From assembly GCF_009659535.1 (NCBI RefSeq), contig NZ_VJZZ01000007.1:62001-126000 (forward strand): a stretch of 64,000 bases of DNA, written 5' to 3'. Shown here piece by piece: positions 14,774 through 25,486 of this stretch; position 1 is the first letter of the stretch; each line of letters opens with the position of its first letter. The position numbers and the translations under genes were made by a program. A model generated the notes under the pieces. It was not told the origin of the DNA, did no database searches, and saw nothing but the letters and a program-made list of their open reading frames with translations. The stretch is from Aggregicoccus sp. 17bor-14 (GTDB lineage: Bacteria; Myxococcota; Myxococcia; Myxococcales; Myxococcaceae).

Positions 14774-15754
14774 ATGCCCTCCCGCTCCCTCCGACTGCTG
14801 CTGGTGCTCCACGGACCGAACCTGCCGCAGCTCGCCGAGGCGGCCGGCACGCGCCTCGCGGACATCGACGCGGCGCTGCACGCGCGCGCCGCTGCGCTGG
14901 GCCTGCAGCTGCACGTGGTGAGCAGCAACCACGAGGGCGCGCTGCTGGACGCGCTGCACGCGCAAGGGGCCCGCGCGGTGGGCGTGCTGGTGAGCCCCGG
15001 CGCGCTCGCGCTCGGTGGCCACGCGCTCGCCGAGGGGCTCGCGCTCGCGCGCCTGCCGGCGGTGGAGGTGCACCCGGGCCCGGTGCGCCGCGGCCGCCGC
15101 TCGCTCTTGCGCGGCGTCTGCCTCGCGCACGTGGCCGGCAAGGGCGCGGCGGGCTACCTCCTCGCGCTCGAGCGACTCGCGCGCGCCGTGCCTGCGGCCG
15201 CGCCCGACGCGGCGTCCCCGAAGGCAGCCGGCGACGCGGCCGGCGATGCGGCGGAGACTGCGTCCGAGGCCGCCTCGGACGACGCAGCGGCGGCGCGCGC
15301 GCCTTCCCAGGGTGCGCCCGCGGGCAAGACCCTGGGGCGCAAGCCGGTGAACCGGCTCAAGGAGCGCGCGCAGCGCGGCGAGGTGGCCAAGACGCTGGGG
15401 CGCAAGCCCGCGGCGAAGCGCAGCGCCGCGCCGCCCGCGCGCACCAACACGCTCGCCGCGCGCACGCTCGGGCGCGCGGCGCACCTGGCGGGCGAGGACG
15501 AGGCCGCGCAGCTCGTCAGCCGCGCGAGCGTGCGCCAGAAGGTGGCCGAGCGGCTCGCGGGGCGTCTCAGCCCCGCGGCGCTCGCCACCTGGGCGCGCGG
15601 CCACCTGCTGGACGTGCAGCGCGGCGCCGCGGTGGAGAGCGGCCAGCGCGAGCTGCTCGAAGACGTGCTGCAGCGCCTCACCCTCTCCACCCTCCCGCCG
15701 AGCCGCCTCACCGACGAGCAGCTCATCGAGCTGATGACGGAGCTGGACACATGA
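14774..15754 (+). CDS. Degenerate type II dehydroquinase-like protein with basic C-terminal extension
   Basis: A 326-residue protein. Residues 5-140 read as a type II 3-dehydroquinate dehydratase fold: LVLHGPNLPQL, LADIDAAL, VSSNHEGALLDALH, VSPGALALGGHALAEGLA, LPAVEVHPGPVRRG. The loop that carries the catalytic Arg and Tyr (GTREPxxYG) is absent, the Asn of the NPGA motif is Ser, and the His of the THTS motif is not aligned, although EVH remains. It is therefore probably not an active dehydroquinase. The C-terminal half is Ala/Arg-rich with two KTLGRKP copies and a third TLGR, ending in a helical domain. Its stop overlaps the rsmB start (ATGA). Confidence 0.7.
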   Translation: MPSRSLRLLLVLHGPNLPQLAEAAGTRLADIDAALHARAAALGLQLHVVSSNHEGALLDALHAQGARAVGVLVSPGALALGGHALAEGLALARLPAVEVHPGPVRRGRRSLLRGVCLAHVAGKGAAGYLLALERLARAVPAAAPDAASPKAAGDAAGDAAETASEAASDDAAAARAPSQGAPAGKTLGRKPVNRLKERAQRGEVAKTLGRKPAAKRSAAPPARTNTLAARTLGRAAHLAGEDEAAQLVSRASVRQKVAERLAGRLSPAALATWARGHLLDVQRGAAVESGQRELLEDVLQRLTLSTLPPSRLTDEQLIELMTELDT

Positions 15755-17079
15755 GCGCCCGCGTCCTCGCGATCAAGATCCTCGCCCGCGTCCGCGCCAC
15801 GGACGCCTACCTCAACGTGGTGCTGGACACCGTGCTGTCCGAGCAGCCCCCGAAGGACCCGCGCGACGCGGGCCTCGTCACCGAGCTCGTGTACGGCGCC
15901 ACGCGCCGCCAGCTCGCGCTGGACTACGCCATCCTGCAGTTCAGCGACCGGCGCCTGGACACCATGGAGGACCGGGTGCTCGCGGCGCTGCGCGTGGGCG
16001 CCTACCAGCTCTTCTACATGCGCGTGCCGGGGCGCGCCGCGGTCGCCGAGACGGTGCAGGCGCTCAAGGAGATCGGCCTCAGCCGCGCCTCGGGCTTCGT
16101 CAACGCCATCCTGCGCAAGCTCTCGGCGCTGCCCCAGCAGCCCCTGCCGCCTCCCGGGGACCGCGTGCAGCACCTCTCGGTGCGCGAGAGCCACCCGGCC
16201 TGGCTCGTGGAGCGTTGGCTGCGCCACTACGGGCCCGAGCGCGGGGAGGCCATCCTCGCGGCGAACAACGTGGCGCCCCCCGTGGTCGTGCGCGCCAACG
16301 CCAGCCGCATCACCCGCGACGCGCTGCTCGCGCAGCTGCGCGAGGCGGGCCTGGACGCGCAAGCGACGGCGCTCTCGCCCGTGGGCATCGTGCTGCCCAG
16401 CGTGGGCCGGCTCGAGGACGTGTACGGCTACGCGGAGGGCCTCTGGCAGGTGCAGGACGAGGCCGCCCAGCTGGTGGGCATCTACGGCGCCATCCCCGAG
16501 AGCGCGCGCGTGCTGGACACCTGCGCCGCGCCCGGCGGCAAGGCCTGCCACGAGGCGGAGACGCACGAGGTGGTGGCCACGGATCTCCACGCGCCCAAGC
16601 TGCGCAAGATCGAGAGCGAGGCGAAGCGCCTGGGGCTGAGCAGCCGCCTGCGCACGCTCGCCCACGACGCCACCCAGCCCTTCTCCGAGGCGCAGGCGCG
16701 GGAGCTCGGCGAGTTCCACGCCGTGGTGGTGGACGCGCCCTGCTCGGGCCTGGGCACGCTGCGCCGCCACCCGGAGCTGCGCTACCGGCGCAAGCCCGAG
16801 GACATCCCGCGCATCGCCGCGCTGCAGCGCCGCATCCTCGAGAACTGCCAGGAGCAGGTGCCCCCCGGCGGCCTCCTGCTCTACGCGGTGTGCACCACCG
16901 AGGCCGAGGAGGGGCAGGACCAGGTGGAGATGTTCCTGCGCAGCCACCCGGAGTGGACGGCCGAGCCGCCCTCGCTGCCCACGCTCAAGCTGCCGCTCGC
17001 GCAGGGCTACCTGCGCACGCTGCCCGGCCCCGAGGGGATGGACGGCTTCTTCGCGGCGCGCCTGCGAAAGCTCTACTAG
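15751..17079 (+). CDS. rsmB: 16S rRNA m5C967 methyltransferase RsmB
   Basis: A 442-residue SAM-dependent RNA cytosine-5 methyltransferase. It has an N-terminal NusB-like RNA-binding domain (1-130, with VTELVYGATRRQLALDYAI). The catalytic domain has the SAM motif LDTCAAPGGK, the PC motif DAPCSGLGTLRRHPE (Cys near 331) and the second catalytic Cys in AVCTTEAEEGQDQ (near 381). It modifies C967 of 16S rRNA. The start overlaps the preceding gene by four bases. The family includes RsmF and other Nop2/Sun proteins, but the NusB domain favours RsmB. Confidence 0.92.
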   Translation: MSARVLAIKILARVRATDAYLNVVLDTVLSEQPPKDPRDAGLVTELVYGATRRQLALDYAILQFSDRRLDTMEDRVLAALRVGAYQLFYMRVPGRAAVAETVQALKEIGLSRASGFVNAILRKLSALPQQPLPPPGDRVQHLSVRESHPAWLVERWLRHYGPERGEAILAANNVAPPVVVRANASRITRDALLAQLREAGLDAQATALSPVGIVLPSVGRLEDVYGYAEGLWQVQDEAAQLVGIYGAIPESARVLDTCAAPGGKACHEAETHEVVATDLHAPKLRKIESEAKRLGLSSRLRTLAHDATQPFSEAQARELGEFHAVVVDAPCSGLGTLRRHPELRYRRKPEDIPRIAALQRRILENCQEQVPPGGLLLYAVCTTEAEEGQDQVEMFLRSHPEWTAEPPSLPTLKLPLAQGYLRTLPGPEGMDGFFAARLRKLY

Positions 17080-17168
17080 CCCCCGAACGAAGTGCAGGGA
17101 GCCTCCCGCCAGAGGGCCCGGGACGCTCCCCGCGAAGAGGGGCTTCGGCTGCGGTGCTGCGTGGGCCG

Positions 17169-17441
17169 CTACTTCGTGGGGGCCGGGGTCGTCTCGGCCT
17201 TGGTCTCCGTCTTCGTCTCGGTCTTCGAGGTGGCGGCGGCGTGCTTCGCGGTCTTCTTGGTGGCCTTCTTCGCCGGAGCGGCCTCGGCCTTCATCTCGGT
17301 CGCCTTGGTCTCGGAGGCCTTCTCGGTCTTGGTCTCGGAGGCCTTCATCTGAGCGGCAGGGGCAGCGGCAGGCGCCGGGGTCTCGGCGGCAAAGGCGGCG
17401 AAGGAGGCAGCGAGGGCGATCACGGTGACGATGCGCTTCAT
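17169..17441 (-). CDS. Small secreted Ala/Lys/Thr/Glu-rich protein
   Basis: A 90-residue protein. Residues 1-19 are a clear signal peptide (MKRIVTVIALAASFAAFAAE). The mature part is low-complexity, with alternating Lys-Glu-Thr-Ala motifs (SETKTEKASETKATEMKAE, KTETKTETKAETT). No Cys or folded domain is visible. It is probably a periplasmic or surface protein, or a histone-tail-like polycation; no family is recognised. A near-consensus sigma-54 promoter lies about 60 bases upstream of the start codon, with two inverted repeats farther upstream, next to a divergent histidine kinase/sigma-54 activator operon. It is the best candidate target of that pair. Confidence 0.7.
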   Translation of the reverse strand: MKRIVTVIALAASFAAFAAETPAPAAAPAAQMKASETKTEKASETKATEMKAEAAPAKKATKKTAKHAAATSKTETKTETKAETTPAPTK

Positions 17442-17498
17442 GGAAAGCTCCAACGTGGCTCTACCGGTGCGGAATGCGCCGTGGCAGCCAGTGGACAG

Positions 17499-17514
17499 AG
17501 CAGCCCGCGTGCCA
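17499..17514 (-). promoter_or_regulatory. Candidate sigma-54 promoter of the small secreted protein
   Basis: Read on the minus strand, TGGCACGCGGGCTGCT fits the -24/-12 consensus TGGCACRNNNNTTGCW with one mismatch (C for the first T) and keeps the invariant GG-N10-GC. Transcription would begin near 17489, giving a leader of about 48 bases before the start at 17441. Confidence 0.5.
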
Positions 17515-17542
17515 CGCCCACCCGCGCCTGGACTTACATGTG

Positions 17543-17599
17543 GGCCTGGGGAGCGGCTCCCCAGGCCGCCTCGGGAGCGCGAGGAGCGGCTCCCCAGGC
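17543..17599. promoter_or_regulatory. Paired inverted repeats, possible enhancer (UAS) of a sigma-54 activator
   Basis: A long inverted repeat, GGCCTGGGGAGC-G-GCTCCCCAGGCC (17543-17567), is followed by a second, shorter one, GGAGC-G-GCTCC (17583-17593). The 17-mer GGAGCGGCTCCCCAGGC occurs at both (17550-17566, 17583-17599). Centres are 33 bases apart, about three helical turns, and lie roughly 66 and 99 bases upstream of the predicted sigma-54 start. That is the usual geometry of NtrC-type enhancer sites. The role is inferred. Confidence 0.45.
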
Positions 17600-17687
17600 A
17601 GGCGGCCACCGAGCGTCCCTCCAAGCCCCCCGAAGGGGCGGGTTCCTTTTGACGCGCCGGTCCATCTTGAGCATCCTCGCGCGGTCC

Positions 17688-18158
17688 GTGCCGAACACCG
17701 TCAGTCCCCGCTGCCGCCGCCCTGCGCTCGTCCTGGCGCTCACCCTGCTGGGGCTGGGCGGGAGCGGCGCGGCGTGCGTGCCGGCCGGGCGCTACCGGGC
17801 CCAGCTGGCGGAGGCCGAGCGGCTGCGCGCGCAGCTGGAGGCGGGCCGCGAGGAGGAGCAGCGCCTGCTCAACGCGCTCGCCACACTGGAGAGCGCGCAG
17901 GAGGCGCTGGAGGCCGAGCGCGCCGAGGCCGCCCAGGAGGCGGAGCTGCTCTCGCTGGACCTGCGCGCGAGCGAGGCGGACCGGCGCGAGCTGGAGGAGC
18001 ACGCGCAGCAGCTCGAGCAGCGCGAGCGCGAGCTGAGCACCCTGCACGACCAGATGTCCGAGCTCTGGTACCGCCAGGCGCTCACCCGCGCGCGCCGCGG
18101 CAGCGCCCCGCCGCCGCTGTCCCCGCCGCAGGAGGCCGGGGCGGTGGGGCAGCCCTAG
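17688..18158 (+). CDS. Coiled-coil lipoprotein
   Basis: A 156-residue exported protein if started at GTG 17688; a TTG at 17649 would add 13 residues. The hydrophobic signal ends in a lipobox (SGAAC). From the Cys onward the protein is one long coiled coil of about 95 residues (LAEAERLRAQLEAGREEEQRLLNAL through ELEEHAQQLEQRERELSTLHDQM), then a Pro-rich tail. It ends four bases before the histidine kinase gene and is likely its operon partner, perhaps a periplasmic ligand or accessory sensor. No named family is recognised. Confidence 0.68.
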   Translation: MPNTVSPRCRRPALVLALTLLGLGGSGAACVPAGRYRAQLAEAERLRAQLEAGREEEQRLLNALATLESAQEALEAERAEAAQEAELLSLDLRASEADRRELEEHAQQLEQRERELSTLHDQMSELWYRQALTRARRGSAPPPLSPPQEAGAVGQP

Positions 18159-18162
18159 GCGC

Positions 18163-19563
18163 ATGGCGCTCGGCAGCTCCATCCGCCGCTACCGCGCGGG
18201 CTTCCTCTTCACCGTGGCGCTCCTGTCCGCCGCGGCCCTCTTCACGCTCTGGGCCCAGGTGCGCGCGAGCCGGCGCGTGGACCGGCTGGTGCAGGACGCG
18301 CTCGCGCGCACCGCGCTCATCGGCCGCATCCGGGTGGACGCGCTGCTGCTGGAGAGCGCGACGGAGGCGCACGTGCGCGCCTCCAACGACGTGGAGCGCG
18401 AGGCGGCGGACGCCGCGATGGCCGGCGTGCTCGCGCGCATCCGGGATGCGAGCGCCCAGAGCACCCGCGGCCTGCCCGAGGGCGAGGGCCTGCGGGTGTG
18501 GAAGCGCTTCAACGCGAGCTGCGACGCGCTCGCGGCGAAGGTGCGCGAGACGGTGGGCCTGAGCCACGCCCGCGAGGCGGAGCAGGCGCGCCTGCACCTG
18601 GTGGAGCAGCTGCACCCGGTGGCGGTGGAGCTGGACAGCCTCGCCGCGCAGCTCGAGGCCCAGAACGCGCGCGACACGCGCGACCTGCTGCGACAGGTGG
18701 AGACCCTGCGCCTGCGCAGCACGCAGGGCAGCGCCGCGCTCACCCTGCTCGCGGTGCTGCTCAGCCTCGCGGTGGGCTGGCAGGTGACGCGGCGGCTGCG
18801 GACGCAGGAGGCCACCATCCAGGAGCAGCTGCAGGAGCTGGGGCGCCACAACCGCGAGCTGGACGCCTTCGCGAGCCGGGTCGCGCACGATTTGATGGCC
18901 CCGCTCGCGCCCCTGCGCGGCTACCTCACCCTCATCCGCCGCAGCGCGGGGCTGAAGGACCCGGGCGCGCTCGAGATGCTGGGCCACGCGGAGGCGGGTG
19001 CTGCGCGCATGAGCGAGCTCATCGAGGCGCTGCTGCGCTTCTGCCGCGCCGGCACCCGCGCGGGCAGCGAGCGGCCGCGCGGCGAGCTGGACGTGGCGGT
19101 GGAGACCCTGCTGCTCGAGGTGAGCCAGACGGCGGCCGCCCAGGGCGTGGCGCTCTCGCGCGAGGTGGAGCGGGGGGTGGCCGTGCGCTGCCCGCCGCAG
19201 CTCTTGCAGGTGGTGGCCCAGAACCTGCTCTCCAACGCCGTGAAGTACACCGCGGGGCGCGAGGGCGCCCGGGTGGAGGTGCGCGTGGCGCGCGAGGAGG
19301 ACACGGCCGTGCTCGAGGTGAAGGACAACGGCATCGGGATGGGGGAGCGCGTGCAGGCGGCGCTGTTCCAGCCCTTCTTCCGCGCCCCCGAGGTGCGCGC
19401 ACTTCCGGGCCACGGCCTGGGGCTCGCCACGGTGAAGCGCGTGGTGGAGGCCCACGGGGGCGGCATCCAGGTGCACTCGGCGGAGGGGCAGGGCACCCGG
19501 GTGCGCGTGCAGCTGCCGCTCGCCGCGCCGCCTCCTGCCACAGCCATGGAGACCGCAGGATGA
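18163..19563 (+). CDS. Membrane sensor histidine kinase
   Basis: A 466-residue kinase. A first membrane helix (about 13-30) and a second (about 190-205) bracket a helical periplasmic sensor of about 160 residues that looks like a four-helix bundle. The H-box is [18 protein letters not shown] with phosphoacceptor His242. The ATPase core has [17 protein letters not shown] and [18 protein letters not shown]. It should phosphorylate the NtrC-type regulator encoded immediately downstream, whose start overlaps its stop by four bases. The lipoprotein encoded upstream may modulate its sensor domain. Confidence 0.92.
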   Translation: MALGSSIRRYRAGFLFTVALLSAAALFTLWAQVRASRRVDRLVQDALARTALIGRIRVDALLLESATEAHVRASNDVEREAADAAMAGVLARIRDASAQSTRGLPEGEGLRVWKRFNASCDALAAKVRETVGLSHAREAEQARLHLVEQLHPVAVELDSLAAQLEAQNARDTRDLLRQVETLRLRSTQGSAALTLLAVLLSLAVGWQVTRRLRTQEATIQEQLQELGRHNRELDAFASRVAHDLMAPLAPLRGYLTLIRRSAGLKDPGALEMLGHAEAGAARMSELIEALLRFCRAGTRAGSERPRGELDVAVETLLLEVSQTAAAQGVALSREVERGVAVRCPPQLLQVVAQNLLSNAVKYTAGREGARVEVRVAREEDTAVLEVKDNGIGMGERVQAALFQPFFRAPEVRALPGHGLGLATVKRVVEAHGGGIQVHSAEGQGTRVRVQLPLAAPPPATAMETAG

Positions 19564-20915
19564 GCGCCGCGAGCCGCAGCGCCGAGCGCATCCTTGTCGT
19601 GGACGACGACCCGCACGCGCGCGACCTGCTGCGCCGGCTGCTCGGGGGCCTCGGCGAGGTGCACGAGGCGGACGGGGCCGCGAGCGCGCGAGAGCGGCTG
19701 GACGCGGGCGGCTGGGACCTGGTCCTCACCGACATGGCCATGCCCGAGCCGGGCGACGGCCTGCGGGTGCTCGCGCACGCGCGCAGTGCGCAGCCGGACG
19801 CGCCCGTCATCGTGCTCACGGCGTTCGGCAACATCGAGGGAGCGCTGGACAGCATCCAGCAGGGCGCCTTCGACTACCTGCCCAAGCCCTTCGACCTGGA
19901 CGCGCTGGTGCGCATCGCGCGCCGCGCGCTCGAGCAGAAGCGCCTGCAGGAGGAGAACCGCGCCCTCAAGGCGCGCGCCGCGGAGAAGCGCGCGCTGGTG
20001 GGCCGCTCCCCCGCGCTGCTCGAGGTGTACAAGCAGGTGGCGCGCGCCGCCGGCAGCCCCGTGCCCGTGCTCATCACCGGCGAGACGGGTACCGGCAAGG
20101 AGCAGGTCGCGCGCGCCCTGCACGCGCGCAGCCCCCGCGCCTCGCAGCCCTTCATCCCCGTGGACTGCGGCGCCATCGCCGAGAGCCTCATGGAGAGCGA
20201 GCTGTTCGGCCACGCGAAGGGCGCCTTCACCGGCGCCTCGGGGCCGCGCCGCGGGCTCTTCGAGGAGGCGGACGGCGGCACCCTCTTCCTCGACGAGATC
20301 GGCGACGTGGGCGCCAAGGTGCAGGCGCAGTTGCTGCGCGCGCTGCAGGAGGGGGAGATCCGCCGCGTGGGCGAGAGCACCCCGGTGCGCGTGAACGTGC
20401 GCGTGGTGGCCGCCACCAACAAGGACCTGCGCGCGCGCGTGGCCGAGGGTGCCTTCCGCGAGGACCTGCTCTACCGCCTGGACGTGGTGCACCTGCACCT
20501 GCCGCCCCTGCGCGAGCGCAGCGAGGACGTGCCCGCGCTGGTGGAGCACTTCGCCGCGCTCCACGCCCGCGGCGGCGTGCGCCCCGCCGTCACCCCGGCG
20601 GCGCTCGCGCGGCTCACCGCGTACGCGTGGCCGGGCAACGTGCGCCAGCTGGAGAACGTGGTGGCGCGCGCGCTCGCCCTCAACGTGACGGGCGTGCTGG
20701 GGCCCGAGGACTTCCCCGCGCCCATCGGGGATGCGACCCCCAAGCTCACCGGGCTCGCGGGCGACCTGCCCACGCTCGCCGAGCTCTCGCGCCGCTACGC
20801 CGCGCACCTGCTGCAGCACACCGGCGGCAACAAGAGCGAGGCGGCGCGCCTGCTCGGGGTGGACCGCAAGACGCTCTACAAGCTGCTCGAGGCGAGCGAG
20901 CGGGAGAGCGAGTAG
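19560..20915 (+). CDS. NtrC-family sigma-54-dependent response regulator
   Basis: A 451-residue enhancer-binding protein. The receiver (about 10-125) has DDD and phosphoacceptor Asp58 in [13 protein letters not shown], with Lys in LPKPFDLD. The AAA+ domain has Walker A GETGTGKE (174-181), the sigma-54 contact loop GAFTGA (221-226) and Walker [13 protein letters not shown] Fis-type helix-turn-helix closes the protein ([20 protein letters not shown]). All parts needed for sigma-54 activation are intact. It is coupled to the histidine kinase, and the sigma-54 promoter and paired inverted repeats at 17.5 kb make a likely target. Confidence 0.95.
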   Translation: MSAASRSAERILVVDDDPHARDLLRRLLGGLGEVHEADGAASARERLDAGGWDLVLTDMAMPEPGDGLRVLAHARSAQPDAPVIVLTAFGNIEGALDSIQQGAFDYLPKPFDLDALVRIARRALEQKRLQEENRALKARAAEKRALVGRSPALLEVYKQVARAAGSPVPVLITGETGTGKEQVARALHARSPRASQPFIPVDCGAIAESLMESELFGHAKGAFTGASGPRRGLFEEADGGTLFLDEIGDVGAKVQAQLLRALQEGEIRRVGESTPVRVNVRVVAATNKDLRARVAEGAFREDLLYRLDVVHLHLPPLRERSEDVPALVEHFAALHARGGVRPAVTPAALARLTAYAWPGNVRQLENVVARALALNVTGVLGPEDFPAPIGDATPKLTGLAGDLPTLAELSRRYAAHLLQHTGGNKSEAARLLGVDRKTLYKLLEASERESE

Positions 20916-20961
20916 GGCGCACTGGAAGTGAAGCGGCGCGCGCGGGTGTTCCTGCGCCAGC

Positions 20962-23214
<2,253 letters not shown>

Positions 23215-23229
23215 CGACTCGCTGGGAGG

Positions 23230-24120
23230 CTACTCCTCCACCGGCACGGCCTTGAAGGCCTCGAGCACCGCGGCGCTCGCGCGGTCCAGGTACTTGCCCT
23301 TGCGGATGAGCAGGCCGATGGGGCGCGAGACGGGGCCCTCCGCGAAGGGCTTGGCCACCAGCGTGCCCTGGGCGATCTCGCCGTGGGCCGTGGCGAGCGG
23401 GAGGATGGCCACGCCCAGGCCCATCTCCACCGCGCGCTTGATGGTCTCCACGTTGTCCATCTCCATGATGGGGTTCAGCTCGAGGTTCTTCTCGCGGAAC
23501 ACCCGGTCCAGCGCCTTGCGCGTGGGGGCCTCGCGGTCGAAGGCGATGAAGGGCACGCCCGAGAGCGCGGTGAGGCTCACCTTGTTCTTCGAGGCGAAGG
23601 GGTGGCCCGGGTGGCACACCACCGCGAGCTTGTCGTCGCGGAAGGGGTGGATGTCCACGCCGGCGCGCGGCTGCGGGTAGGCCACGATGCCGATCTCCGC
23701 CGCGCCCAGGATGACGTCGTCGTAGACCTGGTCGTTGCGCCGGTAGTTCAGCCGCAGGTTCACCTTGGGGTGCGTCTTGAGCAGCACCTTCTGCACGCTC
23801 GCCAGCTCGTGCAGGCCCACCGAGTAGATGGTGGACACCGTGGTGGTGCCGGCCACCTCCGCGCTCTGCTCGCGGATCTCCTGCTCCACCTCGCCGAAGC
23901 GCGCGAGGATCTCCTTGCACCCGCGGAAGAGGCGCTCGCCCGCGGGCGTGGGCGTCACCTGGCGCGCGCTGCGGCTCAAGAGCTTCTGCTCGTAGCGGTT
24001 CTCCAGCGCGCGGATCTGCTGGCTCACCGCCGACTGGGTCACGTGGTTGAGCTGCGCGGCGCGCGAGAAGGATCCGGTCTCGACCACGTCGCAGAACATC
24101 TTCAGGGACTCGAGCTGCAT
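23230..24120 (-). CDS. LysR-family transcriptional regulator (CysB/CbbR-like)
   Basis: A 296-residue regulator with an N-terminal winged helix (MQLESLKMFCDVVETGSFSR, then AVSQQIRALENRYEQKLLSR) and a periplasmic-binding-protein-like effector domain (TTVSTIYSVGLHELASVQKVL through VAILPLA). Length and order are standard. An AGGAGG ribosome binding site seven bases upstream fixes the ATG. It is a stand-alone gene with overlapping inverted repeats in its promoter, suggesting autoregulation; no obvious divergently transcribed target is present. Effector unknown. Confidence 0.92.
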   Translation of the reverse strand: MQLESLKMFCDVVETGSFSRAAQLNHVTQSAVSQQIRALENRYEQKLLSRSARQVTPTPAGERLFRGCKEILARFGEVEQEIREQSAEVAGTTTVSTIYSVGLHELASVQKVLLKTHPKVNLRLNYRRNDQVYDDVILGAAEIGIVAYPQPRAGVDIHPFRDDKLAVVCHPGHPFASKNKVSLTALSGVPFIAFDREAPTRKALDRVFREKNLELNPIMEMDNVETIKRAVEMGLGVAILPLATAHGEIAQGTLVAKPFAEGPVSRPIGLLIRKGKYLDRASAAVLEAFKAVPVEE

Positions 24121-24142
24121 AAGGCGGCCTCCTACACCGGAG

Positions 24143-24163
24143 CCTTATAGTAAGGCCAGCCTT
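24143..24163. promoter_or_regulatory. Overlapping inverted repeats upstream of the LysR gene
   Basis: CCTTA-TAG-TAAGG (24143-24155) and AAGGC-CA-GCCTT (24152-24163) share the AAGG half. They lie 23-43 bases before the LysR start in an unusually A/T-rich patch for this genome (CCTTAATTAG follows). Positions suit a LysR autoregulatory site over the promoter. Confidence 0.45.
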
Positions 24164-24259
24164 AATTAGCCGGGCTTGGTTGCGCGGGCAATATCCCTTA
24201 CTGGACCCCGCCGGGCGCCGAAGGGTTGGCCGCACGGCACTCGGCCAGGCTGCGGGCCC

Positions 24260-25477
24260 TCAGCGCAGGGCAGCCCGCCGCCGCGACGCGCCCCACCCCG
24301 AAGGCGGCGCGTCCGCGAGCCGCACCAGCCCCAGCAGGAGCCCCACCGTGGCGAGCAGGTACAGCGGCCACGCGGGCGAGTAGCGCAGTCCCAGCCAGGG
24401 CAGCAGCGCGTAGTAGACGTAGAACTGCAGCACGAAGGCGAGCAGCGAGTGGCGCCCCAGCATCGCCGTCACGCGCAGGTAGGGCCCGAGCCGCCCCGCG
24501 CGCTCGGCGCGCAGCAGCAGCGCGAGGATGCCCAGCGCGAGCCCGCAGTAGAGCGCGAGGTAGGTGAGCCCCGGCGGCATCTTGGAGAAGGGTGAGCTCG
24601 CGTGGCGCAGCACCTCGAGCACCTGCTGGGCTCCCGGTGAGAACCCGGCCGCATGGCCCCGCGCCCAGCGCATGACGAGGTGCACCGAGACTCCCGCGAC
24701 CGCGACGCCGCCCAGCGCCTTCGACAGCCGCACGAGCCGCGCGCGCACCGCCTCCTCGCGGCCCGCCGCCAGCTCGCGCGCGAGCCACTCCCCCAGCACG
24801 CTGCCTGCGCAGTACAGCGCAATCCAGGGCGCGAAGGGGAAGCAGTAGATGAGCAGGTGGTGCGAGTCCGAGATCCCCAGCAGCACGTCCTTGACCAGCT
24901 GCGCCGCCATTGCGTGCGGCGTCCAGGCATAGACCAGCACCTGGCTCAGCGCGTAGAGCCCCGCGGAGAGCAGCAGCCGCACGCGCGCGGAGAGCCGCGG
25001 CACCAGCAGGGGGCCCACCAGCAGCGCGACGCCGATGGTGTCCGTCACCTCGAGCTCCTGCAGCGCCTCCCACGGCGAGGGGAGCGAGGGCAGCTGCGCC
25101 ACCGCGATGAGCACGTGGCCGATGGTGAGCAGGAAGAGGCCGCGGCGGAGCAGCGCCCGGCGCACCGGGCCGAAGGCCTCGCGCCGCCGCTCGAACAACA
25201 AGCCCAGCATCAGCCCGCTGATGAGCATGAAGCTCGGAGTGGCCAGGAAGCCCACCCCCTGCAGCGTCACCCGCAGCCGCGCGTGCGCGGCATCCGTGAC
25301 GGGGAAGTAATTGTCCGCGAAGTGGGAGAGGAACACGAACAGCATCGCGGTGCCGCGCGCGGCGTCCACCGCGAGCAGGCGGGGCCCGGAGGCGAGCGGC
25401 TGCGGGGACACCGGGTGCAGCAGCGGGAGCGGCGCCTCCTGCCGCGGCGGGGAGAGCGGGTGGGGAGCAGGGGACAT
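24260..25477 (-). CDS. Multi-pass membrane acyltransferase-like protein (DUF1624/HGSNAT type)
   Basis: A 405-residue integral membrane protein with about ten hydrophobic segments. The segment VDAARGTAMLFVFLSHFADNYF is the hallmark start of the heparan-alpha-glucosaminide acetyltransferase/DUF1624 and acyltransferase-3 group (R-G-x-A, then a His in the first membrane helix). LGRHSLLAFVLQFYVYY near the end is also typical. Such proteins transfer acyl groups across the membrane onto glycans or other surface molecules. A GAGGAG ribosome binding site overlaps the stop of the upstream hydrolase gene, so the two are co-transcribed. Confidence 0.75.
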   Translation of the reverse strand: MSPAPHPLSPPRQEAPLPLLHPVSPQPLASGPRLLAVDAARGTAMLFVFLSHFADNYFPVTDAAHARLRVTLQGVGFLATPSFMLISGLMLGLLFERRREAFGPVRRALLRRGLFLLTIGHVLIAVAQLPSLPSPWEALQELEVTDTIGVALLVGPLLVPRLSARVRLLLSAGLYALSQVLVYAWTPHAMAAQLVKDVLLGISDSHHLLIYCFPFAPWIALYCAGSVLGEWLARELAAGREEAVRARLVRLSKALGGVAVAGVSVHLVMRWARGHAAGFSPGAQQVLEVLRHASSPFSKMPPGLTYLALYCGLALGILALLLRAERAGRLGPYLRVTAMLGRHSLLAFVLQFYVYYALLPWLGLRYSPAWPLYLLATVGLLLGLVRLADAPPSGWGASRRRAALR

Positions 25478-25486
25478 GCGCGCTCC

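Noticed and set aside
24164-24259. tRNA or other structured RNA in the gap below the LysR gene
   Set aside because: No cloverleaf or T-loop sequence could be formed; the segment appears to be promoter and terminator space.
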